From positions 1 through 32,046 of IMG/VR virus record IMGVR_UViG_3300010368_000055: 32,046 bases of DNA; one strand, 5' to 3'. Positions within the stretch are counted from its first letter, which is position 1, and every line of letters begins with the position of its first letter. This stretch comes from a virus. Made by a program: the position numbers and the translations under genes. The notes under the pieces were generated by a model. The model searched no databases. It was given only the letters and a program-made list of their open reading frames with translations, and was not told where the DNA came from. Of the stretch, positions 1 through 7,082 are shown one piece after another.

Positions 1-61
1 CGAGAAGCTCGGAAGGACGCTCGAGACGAATAGGTTGCACGTTGTCCTCCAGTAGTATAGA
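1..61 (+). other. left edge; possible 3' end of an upstream gene
   Basis: All three forward frames are open from the first base. Frame 1 ends at a TAG at 31-33 after ten mostly charged codons (REARKDARDE). Frame 2 ends at a TAG at 53-55. Frame 3 runs into the downstream small gene. One of frames 1 or 2 is probably the tail of a rightward gene lying outside the window, but the sequence does not decide which. A weak -10-like TATAGA at 56-61 is visible without a convincing -35. Confidence 0.2.
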
Positions 62-272
62 AGTGGTCAACAAATGGAGGACAAGTATGGCCCGTAAAAA
101 GATGAAAGAAAAAGAGAAGCAGCAATTTCAGAATGTCGGTCTGATTAAAGAGGACCACGAGTTGCTTCGGAAGATCTCTAATAAAGAACAGAGGTCCATG
201 GCTCGACAGCTTTCGGTATTGATTCGAAAGGCTGTTGCTGAAATGGAAGAGAGCTGATACTATTTGACCACT
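62..272. repeat. 9-bp inverted repeat flanking the small RHH-like gene (possible operator pair)
   Basis: The left arm AGTGGTCAA (62-70) and the right arm TTGACCACT (264-272) are perfect reverse complements. The left arm lies six bases upstream of the GGAGG ribosome binding site (76-80) of the gene at 87-257; the right arm lies seven bases after its stop codon. Ribbon-helix-helix proteins commonly bind short inverted repeats near their own genes, so these could be operator half-sites. That role is inference; only the repeat is seen. Confidence 0.4.
87..257 (+). CDS. small basic protein, possible ribbon-helix-helix DNA-binding regulator
   Basis: The product is about 56 residues with a Lys-rich N-terminus (MARKKMKEKEKQQ). 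It then shows a short strand-like segment (FQNVGLI) followed by two predicted helices (KEDHELLRKIS and SMARQLSVLIRKAVAEME). This is the order of an Arc/CopG-type ribbon-helix-helix fold. I chose the ATG at 87 because GGAGG lies at 76-80 with six bases of spacing; the in-frame ATG at 42 has no such site. The gene is monocistronic: a strong hairpin terminator follows at 307-333. It would act as a DNA-bound repressor or accessory factor in the infected cell, possibly on the flanking inverted repeat. The RHH assignment rests on pattern only; no family member is recognised by name. Confidence 0.45.
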   Translation: MARKKMKEKEKQQFQNVGLIKEDHELLRKISNKEQRSMARQLSVLIRKAVAEMEES

Positions 273-306
273 GCTCAGGACCCACTCCTGCGGTCCCCCT
301 AACTAG

Positions 307-333
307 CCCCGACTGTGTCGGGGTTATTTTTTT
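307..333 (+). terminator. intrinsic terminator
   Basis: A perfect 7-bp GC-rich stem CCCCGAC (307-313) / GTCGGGG (317-323) with a TGT loop is followed by TTATTTTTTT (324-333). It ends the rightward transcript of the small gene at 87-257. The stop codon of the leftward gene at 324-572 abuts the hairpin, but the leftward side lacks a T-run, so it is a one-directional terminator. Confidence 0.85.
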
Positions 334-572
334 GCCTCGTTGGCTTTTCGTTTTTTCCCTGCGATCTGGTAGTCTTTTTCTTTGGAGTACCCACGGATCT
401 GCGTGACGGTGGTGTATGATTTGTTCATGCCTTTGAGCAGGGCTTTTGCCACGTCATCCTCGAGCCCTGTTTGCTCGGCAAGGACCTTGGCCCCTGTATC
501 GAGGGTCCTTAGTCCTTTTTTGTAGTCTACCATTGTTTCGATTATTTCATCGTGGGTTTTAGACTGAGCCAT
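324..572 (-). CDS. hypothetical protein (82 aa)
   Basis: I do not recognise this 82-residue protein. It is polar, with a helix-rich N-terminal part (SKTHDEIIETMVDYKKGLRT, then TGAKVLAEQTGLEDDVAKAL) and a strongly basic C-terminus (KKRKANEAKK), which could contact nucleic acid. It overlaps the 3' end of the upstream SNF2-type helicase gene by about 31 bases. The two are therefore co-transcribed leftward from the divergent spacer at 2012-2087 and may be translationally coupled. Its stop codon lies directly on the foot of the hairpin at 307-323. A role linked to the helicase is only suggested by position. Confidence 0.65.
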   Translation of the reverse strand: MAQSKTHDEIIETMVDYKKGLRTLDTGAKVLAEQTGLEDDVAKALLKGMNKSYTTVTQIRGYSKEKDYQIAGKKRKANEAKK

Positions 573-2011
573 TCTCTTGCCTGTTCTCCTAATACTTTGG
601 CCCCGATATCGATCTTGGACCGTAGGGCTTTAACGATACGTTCGTCGATGCTGCCTTCACAGATCAGATCGATGTAGGTTACGTTGTTCTTTTGACCGAT
701 CCGATGTGCGCGGTCCTCTGATTGGATGCGCGTCTCGAGGTTAAAGTCATTGGCATAGTAGACCACAAGGTTTGCTTCGGTCAACGTCAGTCCGTACCCT
801 GCGGTTGCGGGGTTGCCTACGAAGAACCGAAGGGGGTGGTCTGGGTCTTGGAAGTTCTTGACGATGTTGTTGCGGTCATCGTCGGTTGTGTCTCCAAAGT
901 ATGATGCTGCGCAACCCGCTCCAAACTTCTCGTTCAGCATGGCTGTGATCTGTTGGATGTCGTACCGGAAGCGAGACCAGATGATAGCTTTGCCTCTGTG
1001 CTCGTCCATGATTTCGGTCAGCGCGTCCATTCGTTTGGAAGGGAAGTACAACATCTCGTCGTCGTCCGTCTTCAGGTGCCCTGACATAATCTGTTGGAGC
1101 CGTAGCATCTGTGTGATCACAGCGGGTGCGGTGACCAGTTGGTGGTCCTCCAGTAGAACCATTGCGTGGCGTCGAATGTCTTCGTACATTTTAGATTGTT
1201 CTTTCGTCATGCCAACGTATCGAGCAGTGTAGATCTTCTCGGGAAGGTCGAGGCAATCTTTTTTCAGCACTCGGAAAGAAAACGTATCTATTTTCTGGGT
1301 CAGTTCGTCTAGGTTTTTGAAGCCGACGATCTGCTGGAACGCTGCCTGCCCCATGGTTTTACGTTGCACCACGGCGTATCTTCCTTGGAACGCGTAGTAC
1401 GAATCAAAACCCAAGAGCCCAGGGCGGAGGAACTCGCACTGCGAATAGATATCCATGGGTGTCTTGGTGATTGGAGAACCTGTGAGCAGGCGACGATACT
1501 TGAATCCTGCTGCGATCTTCATGAGGGCCTTGGTCCGCTTGGCCTTGTGGTTTTTTATCGTGGTGCTTTCATCGATGGCGATTAGTCCGTGGCTACCAAA
1601 CCTCTGAGCCATCCACTTCCCTGCCGTCTGTCCTTTGACCGAGGAGAAAGACTCTACGTTTATGACGAAGATTGTCAGACCGTCGAACTTGTCTTGAACT
1701 GATTGCATCTCTTCCGTTTGTTTTTTGTTGGGTGATGCGACCCACCGAATCACTCGATGCGGGACATCATCAGACATATGCTCGGGGATTTCTTTGGCGA
1801 CCCAGTTACGATACACACCTTTGGGTGCGATGACCAAGGCAAAGTCAATCTGCCCTGCTTGGTACAACATGCCCATGTTATCGATCAGAACCTTTGACTT
1901 ACCTGTCCCCATCTCCATGAACAGACCAAACTCGGGGTCGTTCCACCCATACTCGAGCGCATCTTTCTGATGGTTAAACGGAGGAAGTTTATATTTGTAG
2001 TTGACATCCAT
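542..2011 (-). CDS. SNF2-family (SF2) DNA helicase/translocase
   Basis: This 489-residue protein is an ATP-dependent DNA translocase of the SNF2 group in helicase superfamily 2. Visible motifs are: Q-like N-terminus FNHQKDAL; Walker A GTGKS (about 35-39); FALVIAPKGVYRNW (motif Ia region); Walker B IAIDEST (about 144-150), a DEST variant of DEAH; LLTGSPI (motif III, about 176); and the diagnostic motif VI region EDRAHRIGQ near residue 440. The length fits a bare two-lobe core without accessory domains. GTG at 2014 also opens the frame, but GGAGA at 2022-2018 is only three bases from it and six bases from the ATG at 2011, so I prefer 2011. It faces away from the other replication genes yet shares the spacer at 2012-2087 with them. 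Likely roles are replication, recombination or displacing bound proteins from phage DNA. Confidence 0.9.
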   Translation of the reverse strand: MDVNYKYKLPPFNHQKDALEYGWNDPEFGLFMEMGTGKSKVLIDNMGMLYQAGQIDFALVIAPKGVYRNWVAKEIPEHMSDDVPHRVIRWVASPNKKQTEEMQSVQDKFDGLTIFVINVESFSSVKGQTAGKWMAQRFGSHGLIAIDESTTIKNHKAKRTKALMKIAAGFKYRRLLTGSPITKTPMDIYSQCEFLRPGLLGFDSYYAFQGRYAVVQRKTMGQAAFQQIVGFKNLDELTQKIDTFSFRVLKKDCLDLPEKIYTARYVGMTKEQSKMYEDIRRHAMVLLEDHQLVTAPAVITQMLRLQQIMSGHLKTDDDEMLYFPSKRMDALTEIMDEHRGKAIIWSRFRYDIQQITAMLNEKFGAGCAASYFGDTTDDDRNNIVKNFQDPDHPLRFFVGNPATAGYGLTLTEANLVVYYANDFNLETRIQSEDRAHRIGQKNNVTYIDLICEGSIDERIVKALRSKIDIGAKVLGEQAREWLSLKPTMK

Positions 2012-2087
2012 CACATATCTCCACTATTGTCTTCAATGTGGATAGCACGAGGCTTCCACTTAAATCAACCCTGAAGAGGAAAAACTT
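2012..2087. promoter_or_regulatory. divergent intergenic spacer, likely bidirectional early promoter region
   Basis: This 76-base spacer separates the leftward helicase gene from the rightward replication operon and must hold, or lie downstream of, both transcription starts. It contains ribosome binding sites for both sides (GGAGA at 2022-2018 leftward; AGAGGA at 2075-2080 rightward, seven bases before ATG 2088). It also has a 5-bp inverted repeat, GTGGA (2038-2042) / TCCAC (2055-2059). I could not find convincing -35/-10 pairs in either direction. Confidence 0.4.
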
Positions 2088-2648
2088 ATGACAGACATAT
2101 TTGAAGACTACTTCGACGAATCAGAGGCGCTCGCGTCTATTGATACTGGGACTGGTAAACAGCTCAGTCAACTGGTTCGAACACTGCGTGACGTGGAAAC
2201 AAAGATCAGCGAAGCGGAGGACTATATCAAAACCTTAAAGCAAGAGAAGCACAAGCTCTCGGTCGAGAACATCCCAGCCTTGATGGATGAGATGGGGGTC
2301 GAGCGTCTTGACGTTGACGGCTCGGTCGTCGAGCGCAAGATGATTGTGGCTGCTTCGATACCCAACGATCGCAAGGACGAGGCTTTGGGTTGGCTGCGAG
2401 ACAACAACTTGGATGACATCATTAAGAACGACATCACAGTTTCATTTGGTAAGGGCGAAGACAATGTTGCGGGGGACGTGATTGGACTCCTTAAAGATCG
2501 AGGGTTTGATCCACAGACTAAGACACATGTACATCCGTCCACACTGAAAGCGTTTGTGAAAGAACGCGTGACGGAAGGTAAACCGATTGATCTCGATATG
2601 TTCGGGGCATTCATTTCAAATACAGCACAGATTCGGAGGAAAGCGTGA
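2088..2648 (+). CDS. coiled-coil phage protein of the replication operon, function unknown (186 aa)
   Basis: The first gene of the rightward operon. Residues about 24-60 form a heptad-rich coiled coil (QLVRTLRDVETKISEAEDYI and onwards). A mixed alpha/beta domain follows, with a tryptophan-containing helix (DEALGWLRDNN), a segment IIKNDITVSFGKGED and a C-terminal region ending PIDLDMFGAFISNTAQIRR. I recall similar proteins next to DNA-replication genes in other podoviruses, annotated as hypothetical, but I know no tested function. Plausible roles are nuclease inhibition or a replication accessory, by position only. The ribosome binding site is AGAGGA, seven bases upstream. The stop codon overlaps the start of the next gene (TGATG), which argues for coupled expression with the putative ssDNA-binding protein. 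Confidence 0.7.
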   Translation: MTDIFEDYFDESEALASIDTGTGKQLSQLVRTLRDVETKISEAEDYIKTLKQEKHKLSVENIPALMDEMGVERLDVDGSVVERKMIVAASIPNDRKDEALGWLRDNNLDDIIKNDITVSFGKGEDNVAGDVIGLLKDRGFDPQTKTHVHPSTLKAFVKERVTEGKPIDLDMFGAFISNTAQIRRKA

Positions 2649-3457
2649 TGGGCGCAGTAGTTAAGAAAAAAAGTGCAGAGTTAAGCACAGATGTAATGGA
2701 CGACATCCTAGAGTTTGCGGGGGTGGGAGCAACGTTCGACAGTAGCGAGATGCAGATTCCATTTGTCCGTATCCTGCAAGCGATGTCCCCTCAGTTAAAA
2801 AAGCGTGAGGCTCAATACATCGAAGGGTCAGAGCAGGGCGACATGTTCAACAACGTGACCATGGAGTTGTTCACAGGAGAGCAGGGCATCAACGTGATTC
2901 CCTGTTACCAGACAACTAAGTACCTAGAGTTTGTACCTCGTGATCAAGGGGGCGGGTTTCAGGGAGAGATTCCAACGGACGATCCTGTGCTTACGAAGAC
3001 TACGCGCAGCGGGGCCAAAGAGATCCTGCCTAACGGCAACGAGTTGGTTAAGTCAGACCAGCACTTCTGTTTGATCGTTGGAGAGGACGGCATTACTCAA
3101 CCTGTTGTTGTTGACATGAAGTCCAGTCAGTTGAAGGTCAGCCGTCGTTGGAAGACCCAGATTGCAATGCAGAAGATCAAGCACCCGAAGACAGGGCAGA
3201 TGATCTTGCCGCCTCTTTTCGCAACTCAGTGGAAGTTTACCACTGTTGAAGAGAGCAATGACCAAGGATCGTGGTTCAACTACGCGATTGAAAAGGTAGG
3301 TCTGGTACAGGACCGCGATCTAATGCTCGAAGCCAAAGCCTTCCGTGACAGTGTTGCGGCTGGCGAAGTGAAAGCTGCACCAGAGGAGGGGGATCCCAAA
3401 CACTCTTCTCAACAGGGGTCCTCTACACAGGACCAGGACGACGAAATCCCGTTCTAG
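2648..3457 (+). CDS. putative single-stranded DNA-binding protein with SSB-type acidic tail
   Basis: The product is about 269 residues. A compact N-terminal and central domain (for example QIPFVRILQAMSPQLKK near residue 37, GINVIPCYQTTKYLEFVPR near 85-103, and KVSRRWKTQIAMQK) is followed by a disordered Gln/Ser/Asp-rich stretch ending exactly in DDEIPF. An acidic flexible tail closing in Asp-Ile-Pro-Phe is the partner-recruiting tip of bacterial SSB proteins. The natural reading is an ssDNA-coating protein that recruits replication enzymes, as gp2.5 does in T7. The DNA-binding core is not an OB fold I can identify by eye. GTG at 2645 is an alternative start; ATG 2648 overlaps the previous stop by one base and lies eight bases after GGAGG. 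A GC-rich hairpin follows at 3466-3493. Confidence 0.7.
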   Translation: MGAVVKKKSAELSTDVMDDILEFAGVGATFDSSEMQIPFVRILQAMSPQLKKREAQYIEGSEQGDMFNNVTMELFTGEQGINVIPCYQTTKYLEFVPRDQGGGFQGEIPTDDPVLTKTTRSGAKEILPNGNELVKSDQHFCLIVGEDGITQPVVVDMKSSQLKVSRRWKTQIAMQKIKHPKTGQMILPPLFATQWKFTTVEESNDQGSWFNYAIEKVGLVQDRDLMLEAKAFRDSVAAGEVKAAPEEGDPKHSSQQGSSTQDQDDEIPF

Positions 3458-3465
3458 CAGCCTCG

Positions 3466-3493
3466 GGGGGGCGGGTGTTGCAGGCCGTCCCCC
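3466..3493 (+). promoter_or_regulatory. GC-rich stem-loop between the SSB-like and primase genes
   Basis: GGGGGGCGG (3466-3474) pairs with CCGTCCCCC (3485-3493), nine pairs including one G-U, around a 10-base loop. It occupies half of the 57-base gap, which is the only sizeable gap in the otherwise tightly packed rightward operon. There is no T-run after it, so it is not a classical terminator. It could act as a partial attenuator or as a 3' stabiliser that lets the SSB-like gene be expressed above the downstream genes. Confidence 0.5.
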
Positions 3494-3514
3494 AACTTCA
3501 TTTGGGAGCAGTAA

Positions 3515-5041
3515 ATGTCACAATCTAAAAAGCTGCTTGCCGCGTTTGCCGGGGCCAAGAATGCTCACGGCACGACATCCGTAGGTCGGATAGGTCGGAA
3601 CGGTAAGGCAGACTCAAAGAGTAAGATCATACGCGAGCCGTTGACCGAGGAGCTAGTTCAGGCTCACATCGATGGCAAGCAGGGGGTTGGCGCTATTCCG
3701 ATCAATGAAGAGAACCAATGTAAGTTTGGTGCTATTGATATTGATGTGTACGACCTGAACCAGAAAGAGTTGCAGGACAAGATCCAGAAGCTCAAGCTGC
3801 CGTTGCTACAGTGCCGATCTAAGTCGGGCGGTGCACACCTGTATTTGTTTCTCAAGGAGTGGGAGCAGGCAGCGGTGGTCCGAGAGTACCTGACCGAGAT
3901 GTCTATTATGCTGGGCCACAGCGGTGTCGAGATATTCCCGAAGCAGGACAGGATTATTGTTGAGCGCGGGGACGTCGGTAACTTTATTAACATGCCATAC
4001 TTCGATGCGGAAATGCCTCAACGTTTTTGTTATGATGCAAAGGCAGAGTCTATGGAGCTCGACCAGTTCCTTGCGGCAATTGATAAGTGCCGGGTTTCTC
4101 TTTCTGACTTAGAAGCCATTCGAACAGTGACCAAGGTCCGTAAACATTTCGACGATGGCCCTCCGTGCATCCGTAATATCTTTTCGGACGGTCCACAAAG
4201 CGAGCCTCGGAACAAGCTCCTGTTTTTTATTGGCGTGTACTGCAAGAAGAAGTTTCCAGATTCATGGCAGGCGTCATTGGAAGAGTACAACAGGACGTTG
4301 TTCTCTACACCATTGCCCTCGAACGAGGTCATGACGGTTATTAAGCAGCACGAGAAGAAAGACTGGGGGTACACTTGTAAGGACGAGCCGTTCAAGTCGT
4401 ATTGTGATCCGTCTCTGTGCGTGTTGGCAAAGCATGGAATCAGCGACGATGCACCTGATGCGCCACAGGTTGGCGGCCTGACAATCATGCTGTCCGAGCC
4501 TCGACTGTACTTCATGGATGTCAACGGGCTGCGGATCCAGTTGGGATCAGAGCAGTTGCAGAACCAAACGCTTTGGCAGAGGGCTTGCATGGAGCAGTGT
4601 AACTTCATGCCTCCGACCACCAAGCCACAGAAGTGGCAGCAGATGGTCAACAGCTTGATGAGCCAAGCAACGTACATCGACATACCGTATGAGGAGACGA
4701 TTGCGGGTCAGTTTAAGGAGCACTTGTTCTCCTACTGCACCAGCCACATCCGTGCCATGGCTCCCGAAGAGATCGAGATGAACAAGCCGTGGACCGATGG
4801 CGGAGTAACGAAGTTCAAGTTGGAAGGTCTGTTGGAGTATCTGCACCATCGAAGGTTTGTTGGTCAGACCCGAGCGCACATCATCCAGATGATACGGGAC
4901 ATGGGCGGCGACAATGGGATTCAACATGTTACTAAAAAGAAAGGGCAGCGGACAACGATACGATGTTGGTATGTCCCTGCTTTCGAAGAAGATGAAACCG
5001 AATTGCCTGTGAAGGAGATATCTAATGACATCCCATTCTAA
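3515..5041 (+). CDS. AEP-type DNA primase (TOTE-like)
   Basis: A 508-residue primase of the archaeo-eukaryotic primase superfamily, expected to make primers for the phage polymerase. The metal-binding motif I is FGAIDIDVYD (Asp75, Asp77); motif II is SKSGGAHLYLF (His about 108); VEIFPKQ at 138-144 is typical of TOTE-type primase domains; GNFINMPYF (155-163) resembles the conserved G-N-x-x-x-x-P element. Four cysteines downstream (PPC at 218, then 288, 297 and 302) match a metal or Fe-S cluster constellation seen in primase C-terminal regions. The last residues read EISNDIPF, another SSB-like tip. GGGAG at 3504-3508 sets the start. The 3' end overlaps the next gene by 17 bases. No helicase domain is fused; unwinding must come from the UvrD- or SNF2-type proteins or the host. 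Confidence 0.85.
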   Translation: MSQSKKLLAAFAGAKNAHGTTSVGRIGRNGKADSKSKIIREPLTEELVQAHIDGKQGVGAIPINEENQCKFGAIDIDVYDLNQKELQDKIQKLKLPLLQCRSKSGGAHLYLFLKEWEQAAVVREYLTEMSIMLGHSGVEIFPKQDRIIVERGDVGNFINMPYFDAEMPQRFCYDAKAESMELDQFLAAIDKCRVSLSDLEAIRTVTKVRKHFDDGPPCIRNIFSDGPQSEPRNKLLFFIGVYCKKKFPDSWQASLEEYNRTLFSTPLPSNEVMTVIKQHEKKDWGYTCKDEPFKSYCDPSLCVLAKHGISDDAPDAPQVGGLTIMLSEPRLYFMDVNGLRIQLGSEQLQNQTLWQRACMEQCNFMPPTTKPQKWQQMVNSLMSQATYIDIPYEETIAGQFKEHLFSYCTSHIRAMAPEEIEMNKPWTDGGVTKFKLEGLLEYLHHRRFVGQTRAHIIQMIRDMGGDNGIQHVTKKKGQRTTIRCWYVPAFEEDETELPVKEISNDIPF

Positions 5042-5252
5042 TCGCCTGCTCCGAGTAGGGGAAGTTGCGGACCTATTGGGTGTGTCGCGATCCTACATCT
5101 ACAAACTAGGCCAGACGAGTGAAGACTTTCCTAAGCCCATCATACTCGGGGTAGAGGACAATCGACGCTCCGCCTCTCGCTGGGTCCTGTCCGAGGTTGA
5201 AGACTGGGTGAACTCAAGACCAAGGGGGAAAGACTATGATACCGAAAGCTGA
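5025..5252 (+). CDS. AlpA/excisionase-like helix-turn-helix protein
   Basis: A 75-residue protein with a winged helix-turn-helix of the AlpA/MerR/Xis type. LLRVGEVADLLGVSRSYIYK (residues about 7-26) is the helix-turn-helix, followed by FPKPIILG (wing) and SRWVLSEVEDWVNSRP, the usual C-terminal helix that follows the Arg-Trp of AlpA proteins. Such proteins bind DNA as small regulators or as excisionase/recombination directionality factors. It starts inside the 3' end of the primase gene with AGGAG at 5013-5017, and its own end is overlapped by the helicase gene. A regulator or architectural factor buried in a replication operon suggests early-gene control or origin binding. No integrase is visible to pair it with. 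Confidence 0.8.
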   Translation: MTSHSNRLLRVGEVADLLGVSRSYIYKLGQTSEDFPKPIILGVEDNRRSASRWVLSEVEDWVNSRPRGKDYDTES

Positions 5253-6765
5253 ACTGGTCCTTGGACCGCCGGGCACAGGCAAGACTCACTACTTGATTGA
5301 GCAGATCAAGGAAGCGTTAGCGATGGGGACGCACCCATCTCGTATTGGTGTGATCTCGTTTACTCGAAAAGCCATTGAAGAGATGGTGTCTCGGGCTTGC
5401 GCTGAGTTTAATCTCGAGCCCAAAGACTTTCCGTACATGAAGACAAGCCACTCGTTTGGATTCCACGGGCTGGGATTACAGCCACAGGACATCATGTCGA
5501 AGGAAGACTATGACAACATCGGACGGGAGCTCGGCCTAACGTTCGAAGGCAAGATGCGTATGTCACTGGAGGACGGCCTGTCCATGCCCACGCTCGGAGG
5601 ATCGGGGTCCAAATACCTACAGCTCGAGCACCGTGCTCGGATGCGTATGGTTGATTTGGACACGGAGTTTAACCAGGAGAACGACAGGGACCTGTTCTTT
5701 CCTAAGCTCGAGCAGTTGTCTAAGCAGATCCAAGAATACAAGTCAGCCACGAACAAGTATGACTTCGTGGACATGATCGAGAAGTACATCACATTGGGGG
5801 AAGCTCCGAACTTAGACTATTTGTTTATCGACGAGGCTCAAGACTTCACCCCATTACAGTGGCACATGGCCTCCAAGATCGCGGACAAGGCAGAAACTGT
5901 ATTCATTGCGGGGGACGATGATCAAGCGATCCACCGATGGACTGGGGTTGACGTGGCGTTGTTTAACGAGAGCTCGGACAGGGTAAAAGTTCTGGATCAA
6001 TCCTACCGCATACCACGATCGGTGCATCGTTTAGCGACGAATATATCCAAGCGGATCAGCCGACGACATGAAAAGATCTTCAACTCTCGGGACGAGGAGG
6101 GGCTGGTAGATTACGTTTACCACATGGAAGACATCCCTTTTCACGAAGGGTCATGGACGATTATGGCTCGAACCAACGGATACGTCTATGATTTAGCAGA
6201 GTCCATTAAACGAGCAGGGTTTAAGTACTCGATCAAAGGCAAGCCCAGCATCTCTCTTGAGCTGGTGTCGAACATCGAAACTTGGAACGACCTATGCGCG
6301 GGCAAGAGCGTGGGGCTGCAACGCATTAAGGACTTCTACTCAGCAGTTCCTAAACAGGGGAAGTCGGCTGTTGTTAAGCGCGGCAGTCAACAGATGCTGG
6401 ACGTGCTGGCTCCCGATGCCGAGTTAGACATGGAGATCTTACAGCTCCAGTATGGGTTGTTGACGGGAGCCGAGCAGGGTGCGTATGATGTACTTCGTGT
6501 AGGACAGGGCGAGCAAGACTACATCGATGCGATGCAGAGACGAGGCGACGATCTCCTGTCTGAGCCACGCATTAAACTGTCCACGTTTCACGCCATGAAG
6601 GGCGGAGAGGACGACAACTGTGTTGTATATACAGCATCCACCGCAGCCTGTGTGAACAGTGACTATCCTGACGACGAGCATCGAGCGTTCTACGTTGGGG
6701 TAACTCGAGCGCGACACTCGTTGTACATTCTACAAAGCAACAACAAGTATAGGTACATGTTATGA
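5236..6765 (+). CDS. UvrD/Rep-like superfamily 1 DNA helicase
   Basis: This 509-residue protein carries the full SF1A motif set. Walker A GPPGTGKTH is at 10-18; motif Ia ISFTRKA is near 40-46; TSHSFG is near 70; Walker B DEAQD is at 199-203; motif III GDDDQAIHRWTG is at 226-237; motif IV is DQSYRIPRSVHRLA; motif V is STFHAMKGGEDDN; and motif VI is YVGVTRARHSLYIL near 482-496. It is shorter than cellular UvrD or Rep (about 670-720), with reduced accessory subdomains. It would unwind DNA 3'-5' during replication or repair. GGGGGA at 5225-5230 precedes the ATG, which overlaps the HTH gene by 17 bases. Its stop overlaps the next start (ATGA). In the absence of a DnaB- or gp4-like enzyme it is a candidate replicative helicase. 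Confidence 0.93.
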   Translation: MIPKAELVLGPPGTGKTHYLIEQIKEALAMGTHPSRIGVISFTRKAIEEMVSRACAEFNLEPKDFPYMKTSHSFGFHGLGLQPQDIMSKEDYDNIGRELGLTFEGKMRMSLEDGLSMPTLGGSGSKYLQLEHRARMRMVDLDTEFNQENDRDLFFPKLEQLSKQIQEYKSATNKYDFVDMIEKYITLGEAPNLDYLFIDEAQDFTPLQWHMASKIADKAETVFIAGDDDQAIHRWTGVDVALFNESSDRVKVLDQSYRIPRSVHRLATNISKRISRRHEKIFNSRDEEGLVDYVYHMEDIPFHEGSWTIMARTNGYVYDLAESIKRAGFKYSIKGKPSISLELVSNIETWNDLCAGKSVGLQRIKDFYSAVPKQGKSAVVKRGSQQMLDVLAPDAELDMEILQLQYGLLTGAEQGAYDVLRVGQGEQDYIDAMQRRGDDLLSEPRIKLSTFHAMKGGEDDNCVVYTASTAACVNSDYPDDEHRAFYVGVTRARHSLYILQSNNKYRYML

Positions 6766-7082
6766 AACGAGATGAAGTTTTAGACGAGGCAAAGGAATTG
6801 ATTAACGGTCAACGGGCCGAGGACTACGGTGATGCGTACGACAACCACGCTCGTATTGCTGATGGCTGGAACATCATACTGCGGGGCGCTATGCTGAGTC
6901 ACGGGCACATAACTCCCTCTCACGTCACCTTAATGATGGACTGGATGAAGACCAGCCGTTTACTAGAGACATTGGACCACGCAGATTCCTGGGTGGACAA
7001 AGCTGGTTACACGGCTCTCGGTGCAGAGTTTATAGAGCGTGACGCGCGTCCCATCAGCGAGATTATTTCAAATGCAAAGTAA
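6762..7082 (+). CDS. DUF6378-like phage protein (106 aa)
   Basis: A 106-residue protein with the signature RAEDYGDAYDNHARIADGWN (residues about 18-37) followed by helices HVTLMMDWMKTSRLLETLDH and DSWVDKAGYTALGAEFI. This is the pattern I associate with the DUF6378 phage family, a compact all-alpha protein with conserved Tyr-Gly-Asp and Asn-His residues that resembles small nucleotide-pyrophosphohydrolase-like folds. Its function is not established as far as I know; a nucleotide-metabolism role is a guess from the replication context. It begins in an ATGA overlap with the helicase gene and overlaps the polymerase start by 11 bases, so it is embedded in the coupled replication operon. Confidence 0.7.
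   Translation: MKRDEVLDEAKELINGQRAEDYGDAYDNHARIADGWNIILRGAMLSHGHITPSHVTLMMDWMKTSRLLETLDHADSWVDKAGYTALGAEFIERDARPISEIISNAK

Noticed and set aside
2012-2087. Sigma-70 promoters in the divergent spacer
   Set aside because: No -35/-10 pair with acceptable spacing on either strand, so no exact promoter is claimed.
4030-4683. 217-codon minus-strand open frame across the primase gene
   Set aside because: Antisense to the conserved primase; no start signal and no domain pattern.
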